The translations under genes and the position numbers were made by a program. From Bacillota bacterium (GTDB lineage Bacteria > Bacillota_E > Symbiobacteriia > Symbiobacteriales > Symbiobacteriaceae): a DNA stretch of 17,482 bases. The notes below the pieces were generated by a model, which had not been told where the DNA came from, searched no databases, and was given only the letters and a program-made list of their open reading frames with translations. Below, one piece after another: positions 7,530-15,566 of the stretch. Within the stretch, counting starts at the first letter, position 1. Each line of letters begins with the position of its first letter. The stretch covers positions 1 through 17,482 of the forward strand of contig QGVE01000050.1 of assembly GCA_003242675.1 (NCBI GenBank), written 5' to 3'.

Positions 7530-8727
7530 GCGCGCGCGGTGGACGGCCCTGGTGGCGCTCTTGGTGTTCACGGCGGCTCTGCTGGGTGGGTGCTGGAGCC
7601 GCGTCGAGCTGAACGACATCGCCCTCGTGCTGGGCCTCGCCGTAGACCTGGGGGAGGAAGAGGCGGTGCGGGTGACCCTGCATGTGCCGCGGCCGGTGGC
7701 GCCCCAGCAGGCCGCGGGTTTGGGCGGCGCCCAGGAGCCCGTCTGGGTGGTCGCGCGCGAGGCCGGCAGCCTCTCCGACGCGCTGGCTCTGATTCGCCTG
7801 GCGTCGCCGCGCCGGCTCGTCTTCCACCACCTGCGGGTGGTGCTGATCGGCGAGGAATACGCCCGCCGTTATGGTATCGGCGACGTTTTGGACTTCCTGG
7901 CCACCAACCAGGAAATCCGGCTGACGGCACGCCCCTTCCTGGTGGAGGGGCGGGCGCAGGAAGTGCTGGAGACCCTGCCGCAGCTGCGCGCGCTACAGCC
8001 GTTCAACCTGACCGGGATCCAGCAGGCCAAGGGGAGGACGGACTGGCGGCTCAAGGACCTGCTGGTCGCCCGGGCGTCGGTCACGCACTCGGTGTGGATC
8101 CCCACGGTCCGGGTGATCCAGCGTCCCGCCGGCACGCCCCACTCCCCGCTCACGGGGGTTGAGTTGAGCGGCGTCGCTCTGTTCCGGCGCGACTACCTGC
8201 AGCGCATCCTCGGGCCCCCTGCATACCAGGTCATCGCCTGGTTTCTGGGGGACCCCAGCGGCTTCACGATCACGGCGCCCTGCCCGGCCGGCAGCCACGG
8301 GACGATCTCCGCCACGGTGCTCACCGGCCGGACGCGCGTCCGCCCCCGCTGGGAAGGCGACGGCATCGCCTTCAGGGTTGAGGTCAGCACCCACGTCAAC
8401 GTCATGCGCTCGGAGTGCCAGATCGGCGAACTGAAAGACGCCCCTGTGCGGGAGCTGGTGGAGCGCATCCTGGCGGAGGATCTGCACGAGCGGGTGGAGC
8501 AGTTCATCCGCATCACCCAGGAGAGCGTGACCGACCCTGTGGGCTTCGGCAAGTACGCCCAGATGGCCTTTCCGCAGTATTACAAGAGAATGGAGGACCA
8601 CTGGGGCGAGCAGCTGTGGCCGACAACGCCGGTGGAGGTGGTCGCGCGGGTCACGGTGGACCAGGCGGGCCTCGTGACGGGGCCGGTCCACCCGACGGAG
8701 CGGGAGCTGCGCGAGGGCCTTCACTGA
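7522..8727 (+). CDS. Spore germination lipoprotein subunit C (Ger(x)C family)
   Basis: The protein has 401 residues. A basic start (MRRRAR), a hydrophobic stretch and the lipobox L-L-G-G-C place the lipidated Cys at residue 24, followed by W-S-R-V-E-L-N-D, the family's hallmark mature N-terminus. The protein anchors on the outer face of the spore inner membrane and completes the receptor with the A and B subunits. The C-terminal third has the family pattern (LVERILAEDLHERVEQFIRI, then FGKYAQMAFPQYYKRMEDHW). Usual family length is about 370-410. GTG 7522 overlaps the B stop by eight bases, with AGGGGG at 7507-7512 as ribosome binding site. It is convergent with the peptidase gene across a 72-nt gap in which I see no convincing terminator. 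Confidence 0.94.
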   Translation: MRRRARWTALVALLVFTAALLGGCWSRVELNDIALVLGLAVDLGEEEAVRVTLHVPRPVAPQQAAGLGGAQEPVWVVAREAGSLSDALALIRLASPRRLVFHHLRVVLIGEEYARRYGIGDVLDFLATNQEIRLTARPFLVEGRAQEVLETLPQLRALQPFNLTGIQQAKGRTDWRLKDLLVARASVTHSVWIPTVRVIQRPAGTPHSPLTGVELSGVALFRRDYLQRILGPPAYQVIAWFLGDPSGFTITAPCPAGSHGTISATVLTGRTRVRPRWEGDGIAFRVEVSTHVNVMRSECQIGELKDAPVRELVERILAEDLHERVEQFIRITQESVTDPVGFGKYAQMAFPQYYKRMEDHWGEQLWPTTPVEVVARVTVDQAGLVTGPVHPTERELREGLH

Positions 8728-8799
8728 GAAGACCGGGGCCGCTCTCCGTGGCTGTCGGATGCGCCGCCTGGTCTCCGGAGCCCCCGCCCGGGTCCCGGA

Positions 8800-10632
8800 T
8801 CAGGCCTCCTCCTTCACCAGATGACGGATGAGGAAGTCGGCCATGGCCGCGTACCCCTTCAGTTGGTTGGTCTTCTTCGTGAAGCCGTGGCCCTCGTCTT
8901 CGAAGACCAGGTACTCCACCTCGCGGCCCAGGGAGCGGAGCCGCTCCACCATCTGGTCCGACTCCGCCTTGACCACCCGGGGATCCATGGCCCCCTGCAC
9001 CACCATGAGCGGGCACTTGAGCTGGTCCACGTAGGTGATGGGGGAGCGCTCGATCAGGAACTCCCGGTCCTCCTCGGCGTCGCCGATCCAGGCCTTCATC
9101 ATCGGCTTCCAGTGGGGCGGCACCGACTGCACGAAGGTGATGAGGTTCGACGGGCCGCAGAAGTCGCAGGCCACGGCCCAGAGGTCCGGCAGCCGGGTGG
9201 CGGCGGAGAGGGTGGCGAAGCCGCCGAAGGAGCCGCCCCAGATGCCAATCCGATCGCCGTCGATCCAGTCCAGCGAGCGCAGGTAGCGGTTGCAGGCCTC
9301 GATGTCCTTCAGCTCGGCCCCGCCCCAGTCGCGGTGGATGCGCTTCTGGTACTCGATGCCGAAGCCGGTGGAGCCCCGGATGTTGGGCGCGAGCACGGCC
9401 ACGCCCCGGCTGAGCAGGTACTGGTAGAAGCCGCCGTAGTTGTAGGCGGGGCGCTCCTGCGCCTCGGGCCCGCCGTGGATGGAGATCAGCGCCGGCACCT
9501 TCTCGCCCGGCCGGATTCCGTGGGGCCGGTAGAGCCACGCGGGGATGCGCAGCCCGTCGAAGCTGTCGATGTAGACCAGCTCCGGCTCCACGAAGACCTC
9601 GTCGGGGATGTTGCCCAGCATGGACTCGGTCAGCCGGGTCAGGGTGGCGCTATCCAGGTCGAGGACGTAGATCGTGGTGGCCTCCTTGTACGTGCCCATC
9701 TGGAGGAAGAGCCGGTTCCGGCGGTCGCGCCGCGCGAACCGCGCCGCCGTGATGACGCCGGAGGGGAGGGGTGGCACGCTCACCTCCCGGCCGCTCTCCC
9801 GCTCGATGACGTGCAGGACGGAGCGGCCGGCGTCGTTAACCACGTAGGCCAGGAGCCGCTGGTCGGCGTTCAGCGCGCAGTCCTCGATGTCCCAGTCGGC
9901 TGTGACGGCATAAGACCACCGGTTCTCCGCGAGGTTGTAGAAGGCGACGGCCTGGAACTCCCTGCCGTCGTTGGTCAGGAAGTAGAACCCGGATCCATCC
10001 TGCAGCCAGGGGCCGGGGAAGTAGACGGCCTCGCGCCCCTCGTGGGGGGTGAGGTTCCGGATCTCGCCGGTGGCCACGTCGATCAGGAGGAGGTCCTGGT
10101 TGGTGTTGCTGTAGAACTGGACGGCCAGAATCTTCGACCCGTCGGGCGAGAAGGAGACGGCGGAGCGCAGCCCCCCGCCGGGCGTGAGCTGCCGGGTCTC
10201 CCGGGTCTCGAAGTCGTACAGATAGATGTCGAAGTCCTGCGGATTGGCGGCGTTGCCCGAGTAGGCCAGGTAGCGGCCACAGGGGGAGAAGCCGGCGAGC
10301 TCATACTGCACATCCGGCCGGTCGGTGATCTTCTCCGGCCAGCCGCCCACGGCGTCCATCACGTAGACCTGGTACTTCTCGTCGCCGTGGTGGTCCGCCA
10401 CGAACGCGATGCGGGCGCCATCCCGGCTGAAGACCGCCTCCCGCACCGAGTCCTCGGTGAAGAGGGTCAGCTGCCGGGGCCAGCCGCCCTGGCTGGCGAC
10501 CTGCCAGAGGTTGAGCTGGCCGCTGATGTCGCTGACGAACAGGACGGACTCGCCGTCGGGCGCCGGGTGCATCGCCATGATTCGCCGGGTCGCGAAGAAC
10601 TGCTCAAACCGGTACCGTGGGCGTGCGCTCAT
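8800..10632 (-). CDS. S9-family serine peptidase (acylaminoacyl-peptidase / prolyl oligopeptidase type)
   Basis: The protein has 610 residues and no signal peptide, so it is expected to be cytoplasmic. The N-terminal 330 residues are a beta-propeller of TolB/WD40-like repeats (recurring FSPDG, FSRDG and SPCGRYLAY motifs). The C-terminal alpha/beta-hydrolase domain carries the catalytic triad: Ser468 in GIWGGSFGG, Asp550 in QGAMDPRV and His582 in DEGHGF. HGGPEAQ near residue 387 supplies the usual oxyanion-region HGGP motif. Such enzymes cleave short peptides or N-acylated peptides, with the propeller filtering substrate size. ATG 10632 is supported by GGGAGG on the minus strand (10643-10648), 10 nt upstream. 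It appears monocistronic, convergent with the germination operon and divergent from the small HTH gene. Exact substrate specificity is not predictable. Confidence 0.93.
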   Translation of the reverse strand: MSARPRYRFEQFFATRRIMAMHPAPDGESVLFVSDISGQLNLWQVASQGGWPRQLTLFTEDSVREAVFSRDGARIAFVADHHGDEKYQVYVMDAVGGWPEKITDRPDVQYELAGFSPCGRYLAYSGNAANPQDFDIYLYDFETRETRQLTPGGGLRSAVSFSPDGSKILAVQFYSNTNQDLLLIDVATGEIRNLTPHEGREAVYFPGPWLQDGSGFYFLTNDGREFQAVAFYNLAENRWSYAVTADWDIEDCALNADQRLLAYVVNDAGRSVLHVIERESGREVSVPPLPSGVITAARFARRDRRNRLFLQMGTYKEATTIYVLDLDSATLTRLTESMLGNIPDEVFVEPELVYIDSFDGLRIPAWLYRPHGIRPGEKVPALISIHGGPEAQERPAYNYGGFYQYLLSRGVAVLAPNIRGSTGFGIEYQKRIHRDWGGAELKDIEACNRYLRSLDWIDGDRIGIWGGSFGGFATLSAATRLPDLWAVACDFCGPSNLITFVQSVPPHWKPMMKAWIGDAEEDREFLIERSPITYVDQLKCPLMVVQGAMDPRVVKAESDQMVERLRSLGREVEYLVFEDEGHGFTKKTNQLKGYAAMADFLIRHLVKEEA

Positions 10633-10787
10633 CGATGCCCTACCTCCCTTGGAGAGCGTCGCTAATAGGACGCCGCTGCGTTTCGGAATGGTTCAATATA
10701 TGTATGTGCGCACAGGGGCCGCTCACCTCGCCCTGGGTGAGTGGCCCTTACCAGTGTCAGTCATGTGCACTTCCCAGAGGAAGGAAT
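10633..10787. promoter_or_regulatory. Divergent intergenic region with an AT-rich core
   Basis: This 155-nt gap separates the divergently transcribed peptidase and HTH genes. It contains the only markedly AT-rich element nearby, around 10692-10706 (TTCAATATATGTA), a plausible promoter core. No convincing -35/-10 pair at proper spacing was found for either direction. Confidence 0.35.
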
Positions 10788-11045
10788 TTGAATAGGCGCG
10801 GAACAGGAAATAGCCGGGAGACGAAGAAAGCTCCAACCCAGGGGGTGGTCCCGGTGCTCAACCAGCGGCGAGTCGCCTTGGTGCGGCTGCTCTTGGCGCC
10901 GGGAGACCGCGTGAATACCGTCGCGTCGCTCGCAGAGCGACTGGGGGTGTCTGAGCGGCTCATCCGATACGACCTGGCCGAGATCGGGGACTGGGTACGG
11001 CACAAAGGTGCGCAGCTCCGCCAGGGCCGAAGGTGGGACCGGTGA
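10788..11045 (+). CDS. Small helix-turn-helix protein, likely truncated PTS-type regulator
   Basis: This is an 85-residue product from TTG 10788, chosen because AGAGGAAGG (10776-10784) lies just upstream; GTG 10845 is an alternative. Residues about 28-75 form a winged HTH: NQRRVALVRLLL, then SLAERLGVSERLIRYDLAEI and DWVRHKGAQL. That is the pattern of the N-terminal HTH of PRD-containing (BglG/Mga-like) PTS regulators, which normally continue for 500 or more residues. Here the protein stops right after the HTH. The stop overlaps by four bases (GTGA) the frame of a SIS-protein remnant. I infer that the rest of the regulator was lost by deletion. It might still bind DNA as a mini-protein. Confidence 0.6.
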   Translation: MNRRGTGNSRETKKAPTQGVVPVLNQRRVALVRLLLAPGDRVNTVASLAERLGVSERLIRYDLAEIGDWVRHKGAQLRQGRRWDR

Positions 11046-11221
11046 CCACCATCCTCAACGCCGCCCTCGTCAACGCCATGCTGGTGGAGCTTGTCGCCCG
11101 CCTGGCGGCCCGGGGGATCGAGCCGCCCGTCTTCACGAGCGCCAACCTGGATGCGGACCTTTCCAAGAATGCCGAATACCTGCGGCGGTACGCGCCGCGG
11201 GTGCGGTTCTACAAGGGCTGA
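11021..11221 (+). pseudogene. C-terminal remnant of a SIS-domain (UPF0309-type) protein
   Basis: The frame reading K-V-G-P-V-T-T-I from about 11030 continues as LNAALVNAMLVELVARLAAR, then GIEPPVFTSANLDADLSKNA and EYLRRYAPRVRFY, ending at 11219-11221. From memory of the family, this matches the last 65 or so residues of UPF0309 SIS-domain sugar-phosphate-binding proteins (conserved K-V-G-P-T-S-T, then G-[IV]-E-P-P-V-F-x-S-A-N-x-D-G and a terminal KY-x-x-R-I). Intact members have about 240 residues, so the phosphosugar-binding N-terminal part is missing. It could be translated as a 59-residue peptide from GTG 11042, overlapping the HTH stop. The stop is followed after one base by the HPr start, suggesting the original gene order was regulator, SIS protein, HPr. 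I treat it as a broken gene. Confidence 0.6.
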
Positions 11222-11222
11222 G

Positions 11223-11492
11223 TTGGCGAGGCGCTGGGCAGCATGCCGCACATTGCGGCGCGAGGCTGGCCTCCACGCCAGGCCGGGAGCGAGAATCGTC
11301 GCGGCTGCACAGCGCTTTCAGGCAGAGCTGACCCTGGAGGTGGACGGGCGCAAGGCCAACCTCAGGTCCCTGATCGCCGTGCTTGCCCTTGGCGTGAGTC
11401 CAAACAGCCAGGTAATTGTGCGGGCTTCCGGCGCGGATGCCGAAGAGGCAGCCGACGTCCTGGAAGCCCTGCTGGCCGCTGCGGACCTGTAA
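11223..11492 (+). CDS. HPr-family phosphocarrier protein
   Basis: The protein has 89 residues from TTG 11223, close to the 85-90 usual for HPr. His18 in AGLHARPGA is the phosphohistidine accepting phosphate from Enzyme I. Ser49 in NLRSLIAVLALG corresponds to the regulatory serine phosphorylated by HPr kinase in Firmicutes, and the 31-residue spacing between the two sites equals that of His15 and Ser46 in Bacillus. Crh lacks the His, so this is HPr-like rather than Crh-like. AAGGG (11213-11217) may serve as ribosome binding site inside the SIS remnant. No Enzyme I or EII gene is in the window, so this may be a secondary HPr dedicated to a lost sugar system. Its stop is one base from the ctaG stop on the opposite strand. 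Confidence 0.85.
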   Translation: MARRWAACRTLRREAGLHARPGARIVAAAQRFQAELTLEVDGRKANLRSLIAVLALGVSPNSQVIVRASGADAEEAADVLEALLAAADL

Positions 11493-11493
11493 A

Positions 11494-12324
11494 TCAGCCA
11501 CTCCGGTCTGCGCCCAGAGCGCCGGACGGGCCGCGGCCTTCCTCGCGGGAGACCCACCGGAAGAAGATGAGGATCCACGCGAAGACGAAGATCACGCCGC
11601 CGGCCAGGTGCATGATGACTCCGGCCAGCTGCTGGTCCGACATCGGATCGATGCCGAAGAGGCGCGGCGCATTCTCGTAGAACGGATACAAGACCACGTC
11701 GGCGAAGGTGATCACGGCGAACGCCGCGATCTGGGCCAGCCCGGCCAGGAAGACGTAGACCATCTGGCCGGGCTCGGAGAGGGGCGGCAGCTCCCGGGTG
11801 GGCGAGCAGACCGGCCACCACATGAGCAGTGCGGTCACGACCAGGATGGCGTGTTGCACGGCGTGGAACCAGTGATAGAGCAGGATCGCCTGGTAAAGCA
11901 CCGGCATGTGCCAGATGGAGTAGATCAGGTTGAACAGCAGCAGGGCCGGCGCCGGGTGCACCAGGGCCCGCAGGATCCGCTTCACCCCGGGCCGCCTGAG
12001 CAGGGGGCGCAGCGCCCATTCCGGGGTGCCGAGCAGGATCAGCGGCGGCATGATCATGGTGAGCAGGGTGTGCTGGAGCATGTGGACGCTGAACAGGTAG
12101 AGCTCGGAGATGAGGTGGATCGGGGTGCCCTCGCTGAGGTAGACCGTCCAGAGGCCGAGGGAGAAGAGGACCTGCCGGCCGACCGGCACCGGCGGCCCCC
12201 AGCGGAACGCCGGCCGCCAGACGTTGACCAGCAGCAGGTAGGCGATGTTGAGGAGGGCGATCCAGGCCAGCAGATCGGGATACCACAGGTCCGCGAAACG
12301 GTGGGCCCACAGGTCAGCGGTCAT
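11494..12324 (-). CDS. ctaG: Cytochrome c oxidase assembly factor CtaG (caa3_CtaG family)
   Basis: This is a 276-residue integral membrane protein with about seven helices. Family features include SVHMLQHTLLTMIMPPLILL near 80-99, the IWHMPVLYQ segment and WFHAVQHAILVV, which give several membrane-embedded His and Met residues suited to metal handling. In Bacillus, CtaG is needed for formation of active caa3 oxidase, probably for the copper centre of subunit I. The start is ATG 12324, preceded by GAGGAGGTGA (12329-12338); the frame remains open to 12381, but that extension begins inside a hairpin and lacks a binding site. It closes the minus-strand oxidase cluster, 201 nt after ctaF. The C-terminal tail is Arg/Gly-rich. 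Confidence 0.92.
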   Translation of the reverse strand: MTADLWAHRFADLWYPDLLAWIALLNIAYLLLVNVWRPAFRWGPPVPVGRQVLFSLGLWTVYLSEGTPIHLISELYLFSVHMLQHTLLTMIMPPLILLGTPEWALRPLLRRPGVKRILRALVHPAPALLLFNLIYSIWHMPVLYQAILLYHWFHAVQHAILVVTALLMWWPVCSPTRELPPLSEPGQMVYVFLAGLAQIAAFAVITFADVVLYPFYENAPRLFGIDPMSDQQLAGVIMHLAGGVIFVFAWILIFFRWVSREEGRGPSGALGADRSG

Positions 12325-12364
12325 GGGTTCACCTCCTCGGGACGCGGGCGCAGCGAGAAGCCAT

Positions 12365-12392
12365 CCGGGTGGGGCGAACACGCCCCACCCGG
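12365..12392 (-). promoter_or_regulatory. Perfect 12-bp hairpin in the ctaG leader
   Basis: CCGGGTGGGGCG (12365-12376) and CGCCCCACCCGG (12381-12392) form a perfect stem around a four-base loop, 40 nt upstream of the ctaG start. No T-run follows on the minus strand. It may be an RNA processing or stability element or an attenuator separating ctaG from ctaF; termination without a U-tract is also possible. Confidence 0.55.
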
Positions 12393-12461
12393 ACCGATTT
12401 CGGACGGACGCCCGTCGTGCGGTGGGCGAACGCTCGGTCCACGCCGCGTCGACACTCGCAT

Positions 12462-12493
12462 ACCCGGCGCTCCGAGCAGGCGCATCGCCGGGT
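12462..12493 (-). terminator. Inverted repeat downstream of ctaF, possible terminator
   Basis: ACCCGGCG (12462-12469) pairs with CGCCGGGT (12486-12493) around a 16-nt loop. It lies 32 nt beyond the ctaF stop in the direction of transcription. The loop is long and no T-tract follows, so the call is weak. Confidence 0.3.
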
Positions 12494-12525
12494 GAGTCCC
12501 CGTGTGCGCCGGGGCGTGGCTCTCC

Positions 12526-12846
12526 CTACGCCAGGTTGATGAACCGCAAGGCGATGGTGATCAGGGTCGCCAGGGTGATGCCGACGGCGAAGACGGCCGT
12601 CAGCAGGCGGGGGTCGAAGCGCAGGTGCATGAAATAGGCGGCGACCAGAAAGAACTTGGCAAAGGAGAGCACGGCGAGGGCCGTCATCACCAGCGCCGAC
12701 ATCCCGCGGACGTAGAGGATCGAGAACTCGGCGGCCGTGATGATCGCCAGGACCACGCCCACCCGGACGAACGTGCCGGGGCTCGGATGGGGCCGGGGCA
12801 TCGGCGTCACCTTGGCCCTGCGGCCGGCCGGCTGTCCGTACTGCAC
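12526..12846 (-). CDS. ctaF: Cytochrome c oxidase subunit IV (CtaF / COX4_pro)
   Basis: This is a 106-residue membrane protein with three helices (about 27-46, 51-74 and 82-103) and the family signature AKFFLVAAYFMHLRFDPRLL between helices two and three. It is a small structural subunit that helps assemble and stabilise the copper B site in bacterial heme-copper oxidases. GTG 12846 is chosen because GGGGAGG (12854-12860 on the minus strand) lies seven nt upstream and overlaps the ctaE stop codon, which implies translational coupling. The length is typical of Bacillus CtaF (about 110). Confidence 0.92.
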   Translation of the reverse strand: MQYGQPAGRRAKVTPMPRPHPSPGTFVRVGVVLAIITAAEFSILYVRGMSALVMTALAVLSFAKFFLVAAYFMHLRFDPRLLTAVFAVGITLATLITIALRFINLA

Positions 12847-12859
12847 GCGCGCACCTCCC

Positions 12860-13498
12860 CTACTGGACGAACTCGAGCAGGTACACCACGGTGAAGAGCA
12901 CGATCCAGACGATGTCGACGAAGTGCCAGTACAGCCCGGCCACCTCGACGTCGTCGGCCTTGTCTGCGGTGAGCCCCGGGCCGCGGCCGTGGTAGAGCAG
13001 CGTGAGGAGCCAGATCACGCCCACGGCCACGTGGGCGCCGTGAAACCCGGTGAGGGTGTAGAACGCCGTGCCGAACACGCTGGACGAGAGGCTGAGCCCC
13101 GCGTGGTAGAAGTGGGTGAACTCGTAGGCCTGAAAGCCCAGGAAGGTGAGCCCCATCAGGGCGGTCACCAGCACCCAGCGCCGGGCGAGGCGGCCTGCGT
13201 TCCGCTGGGCGGCGTTCACCGCCAGCACCATGGCCAGGGAGGACATGAGCAGGACGAAGGTGGAGACCGTCGTCAGCTCGATGTTGAACAGGTCCCGCGG
13301 CCCGACGCCCGGCTGGTGGCCGCCCCGGAGGACCAGATACCCGACCAGGAGGCCGGCGAAGAAGATCGACTCGGACGCGATGAACAGCCAGATGCCCAGC
13401 TTGCGGTTGTCGATGCCGGTGTTGGTCTCGTGCGCTTGGGGATGGTGTGCCCAGGCGGGATGTGCGTGGGTACCGTGGGCAAGCCCGTGACGTGCCAA
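12860..13498 (-). CDS. ctaE: Cytochrome c oxidase subunit III (CtaE) with His-rich N-terminus
   Basis: The protein has about 212 residues and five membrane helices, with family motifs KLGIWLFIASESIFFAGLL, FLGFQAYEFTHF, FYTLTGFHGAHVAVGVIWLL and AGLYWHFVDIVWIVLF. It is a core subunit of the caa3 oxidase in the cytoplasmic membrane, without metal centres of its own. The ribosome binding site AGGAGG (13508-13513) touches the upstream GTG 13507, so TTG 13498 (nine nt spacing) is the likelier start. The first 23 residues contain seven His, unusual for this family. It lies 51 nt downstream of ctaD and is coupled to ctaF. Confidence 0.93.
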   Translation of the reverse strand: MARHGLAHGTHAHPAWAHHPQAHETNTGIDNRKLGIWLFIASESIFFAGLLVGYLVLRGGHQPGVGPRDLFNIELTTVSTFVLLMSSLAMVLAVNAAQRNAGRLARRWVLVTALMGLTFLGFQAYEFTHFYHAGLSLSSSVFGTAFYTLTGFHGAHVAVGVIWLLTLLYHGRGPGLTADKADDVEVAGLYWHFVDIVWIVLFTVVYLLEFVQ

Positions 13499-13549
13499 CG
13501 CAACCACCCTCCTGCGAATCGCTCAGGGTGCTGATCCGACCGGCCGCTC

Positions 13550-15436
13550 TCAGTCGCCCTCCGCCGGTTCGACGACGGTGCCGCCCTCGCCCTCGAACGC
13601 CCAGCCCCAGATCGCCAGCAGCGTGATCACGAAGCCGGCCACGATGACCGGTACGGCGTAGGGCTCGCGCATGCGGAGGAACAGCATCCCCGCTGCGGCG
13701 ACGGTGGGCCCCAGGGCCAGCAGGATGGGCATCAGCGAGGGGCCGGGCAGGTGGATGGGCGTGGGCTGAGGCGACTCGTACTCCAGGGCCGGTTCGGTTC
13801 CCTCAGGGTGCTTGTGGAACCAGAACGCATCGCGCACGTGCACTACCGGCAGCCGGGCGAAGTTGTAGGCTGGCGGCGGGGAGGACACGGTCCACTCCAG
13901 GGTGCGGCCGTCCCACGGGTCCGCCGGGGCGTCCATGGGCTTGCGCATCGTCGCGAAGATGTTGGCGATCAGCACCAGGACGCCGGCGGCCAGGATGAAC
14001 ACGCCGATCGTGGAGAGCAGGTTCCAGAAGTCCCAGCCCAGCCCCGGGGCGTAGGTGTAGACGCGCCGGGGCATGCCCAGCAGGCCCAGGATGTGGAAGG
14101 GGAAGGCGAACGTGTGGAAGCCGGTGAAGATCAGCCCGAAGCTCCACCGGCCCAGCCGCTCGTCCAGCATGCGGCCGAAGACCTTCGGGAACCAGTGATA
14201 GATGCCGCTCAGGATGGCGAAGAGGCTTCCGCCGATGAGGACGTAGTGGAAATGCGCGACGACGAAGTAGGTGTCGTGCTGCTGGGCGTCGGACGGCGCG
14301 GCGGCATGCATGAAGCCCGACAGGCCGCCGATGGTGAAGCTGGCGATGAAGCCGATGGCGAAGAGCATGGCCGTCGTGAAGCGGATCTGTCCGCCCCACA
14401 TCGTGCTGATCCAGTTGAAGATCTTGACGCCCGTGGGCACCGCGATGGCCATGGTGGTCAGCGCGAAGATCGAGTTGACCACCGGGCCCATGCCGACGGT
14501 GAACATGTGGTGGCTCCAGACGGTGAAGCCCATGAAGCCGATGAGCGCCGTGGAGAAGACCATGACGGAGTACCCGAAGAGCATCTTGCGGGCGTGGACG
14601 GGCAGCACCTCCGAGATGATGCCCATCGCCGGCAGGATGAGGATGTAGACCTCGGGGTGGCCGAACGTCCAGAAGAGGTGCTGGTACAGGAGGACGCTGC
14701 CGCCCCGCACCACCTCGAAGAAGTTGGCGGCGAACGCGCGGTCGAACATCAGCATGATCAGGGCCACCGTGACCGACGGGAAGGCGAAGATGATGATTGC
14801 CGACGTGACCAGGGTGGTCCAGACGAAGACGGGCATCTTCATCAGGGTCATGCCCGGGGCCCGCATGTTCAGGATCGTGACGATGAAGTTGAAGCCGGAG
14901 ACCAGCGTGCCGATGCCGAGGAGCAGCAGCCCCAGGGTCCAGAAGTCGGTGCCCAGGCCGGGGGTGTACTGCAGCGACGTCAGGTTCGCGTAGCCGAACC
15001 ACCCGACATCGGGCACGTGCCCGCCGGCGGCGCCCTTCAGCCAGCCGAGGTTGATGAAGATTGCGCCGAAGAGGTAGATCCAGTACGAGAAGGCGTTGAG
15101 GCGGGGAAACGCCACGTCCCGTGCGCCGATGAGCAGCGGCACCAGGTAGTTCATGAACGCGCTCAGGAGCGGCATCACGCCCAGGAAGATCATGGTCGTG
15201 GCGTGCATCGTGAAGAGGGCGTTGAAGGTCCGGGCCGACACCACCTCGAGCCCCGGGCGCGCGAGCTGCAGGCGCATCATCCAGGCCTCGAGGCCGCCGA
15301 CCAGGAAGAAGAAGAAGCCCGTGACGCCGTAGAGGATGCCGATGCGCTTGTGGTCGACCGTGGCCACCCAGGACCAGAACCCCGTCTGGGCGGTCGGGCG
15401 GGGGATGAAGCCCAGCGTCTTGGCGGCTGTCGCCAT
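13550..15436 (-). CDS. ctaD: Cytochrome c oxidase subunit I (CtaD)
   Basis: This is the 628-residue catalytic subunit of a heme-copper oxidase. The low-spin heme ligands are His78 (ALFTMHATT) and His397. The copper B ligands are His260 (GHPEVY, with Tyr264 for the His-Tyr crosslink) and His309/His310 (SHHMF), and His395 (VAHFHYV) is the high-spin heme ligand. Glu262 and the Asp in IGARDVAFPRLN mark the D proton channel, so it is an A1-type, proton-pumping enzyme. The C-terminal region after residue about 550 adds two extra helices, as in Bacillus CtaD (about 620 residues), rather than the shorter 12-helix form. ATG 15436 has ACGGAGG about ten nt upstream. The gene lies 151 nt after ctaC in the same direction. 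Confidence 0.97.
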   Translation of the reverse strand: MATAAKTLGFIPRPTAQTGFWSWVATVDHKRIGILYGVTGFFFFLVGGLEAWMMRLQLARPGLEVVSARTFNALFTMHATTMIFLGVMPLLSAFMNYLVPLLIGARDVAFPRLNAFSYWIYLFGAIFINLGWLKGAAGGHVPDVGWFGYANLTSLQYTPGLGTDFWTLGLLLLGIGTLVSGFNFIVTILNMRAPGMTLMKMPVFVWTTLVTSAIIIFAFPSVTVALIMLMFDRAFAANFFEVVRGGSVLLYQHLFWTFGHPEVYILILPAMGIISEVLPVHARKMLFGYSVMVFSTALIGFMGFTVWSHHMFTVGMGPVVNSIFALTTMAIAVPTGVKIFNWISTMWGGQIRFTTAMLFAIGFIASFTIGGLSGFMHAAAPSDAQQHDTYFVVAHFHYVLIGGSLFAILSGIYHWFPKVFGRMLDERLGRWSFGLIFTGFHTFAFPFHILGLLGMPRRVYTYAPGLGWDFWNLLSTIGVFILAAGVLVLIANIFATMRKPMDAPADPWDGRTLEWTVSSPPPAYNFARLPVVHVRDAFWFHKHPEGTEPALEYESPQPTPIHLPGPSLMPILLALGPTVAAAGMLFLRMREPYAVPVIVAGFVITLLAIWGWAFEGEGGTVVEPAEGD

Positions 15437-15566
15437 CCGGTCAGAACCTCCGTTTCACGGGGGATTCGCTGTCGGTTTCGGGGGGCAGCACAGGGCAGGC
15501 GCTGCCCCCGAATGTTGCGGCGGAAAGCGGCCGGTGCGCGCCACGGCCCCGGGATCTATGCCTGGA

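Noticed and set aside
8728..8799. Bidirectional terminator between the germination C gene and the peptidase
   Set aside because: Only a short CTCCGGAG palindrome and weak scattered complementarity are visible; no convincing stem-loop or T-run.
8821..10665. Plus-strand 614-codon frame opposite the peptidase
   Set aside because: Antisense shadow; the peptidase on the minus strand has a complete catalytic triad.
12325..12381. N-terminal extension of CtaG from GTG 12381
   Set aside because: The codon lies in the 12-bp hairpin, whereas ATG 12324 has an excellent GAGGAGGTGA site.
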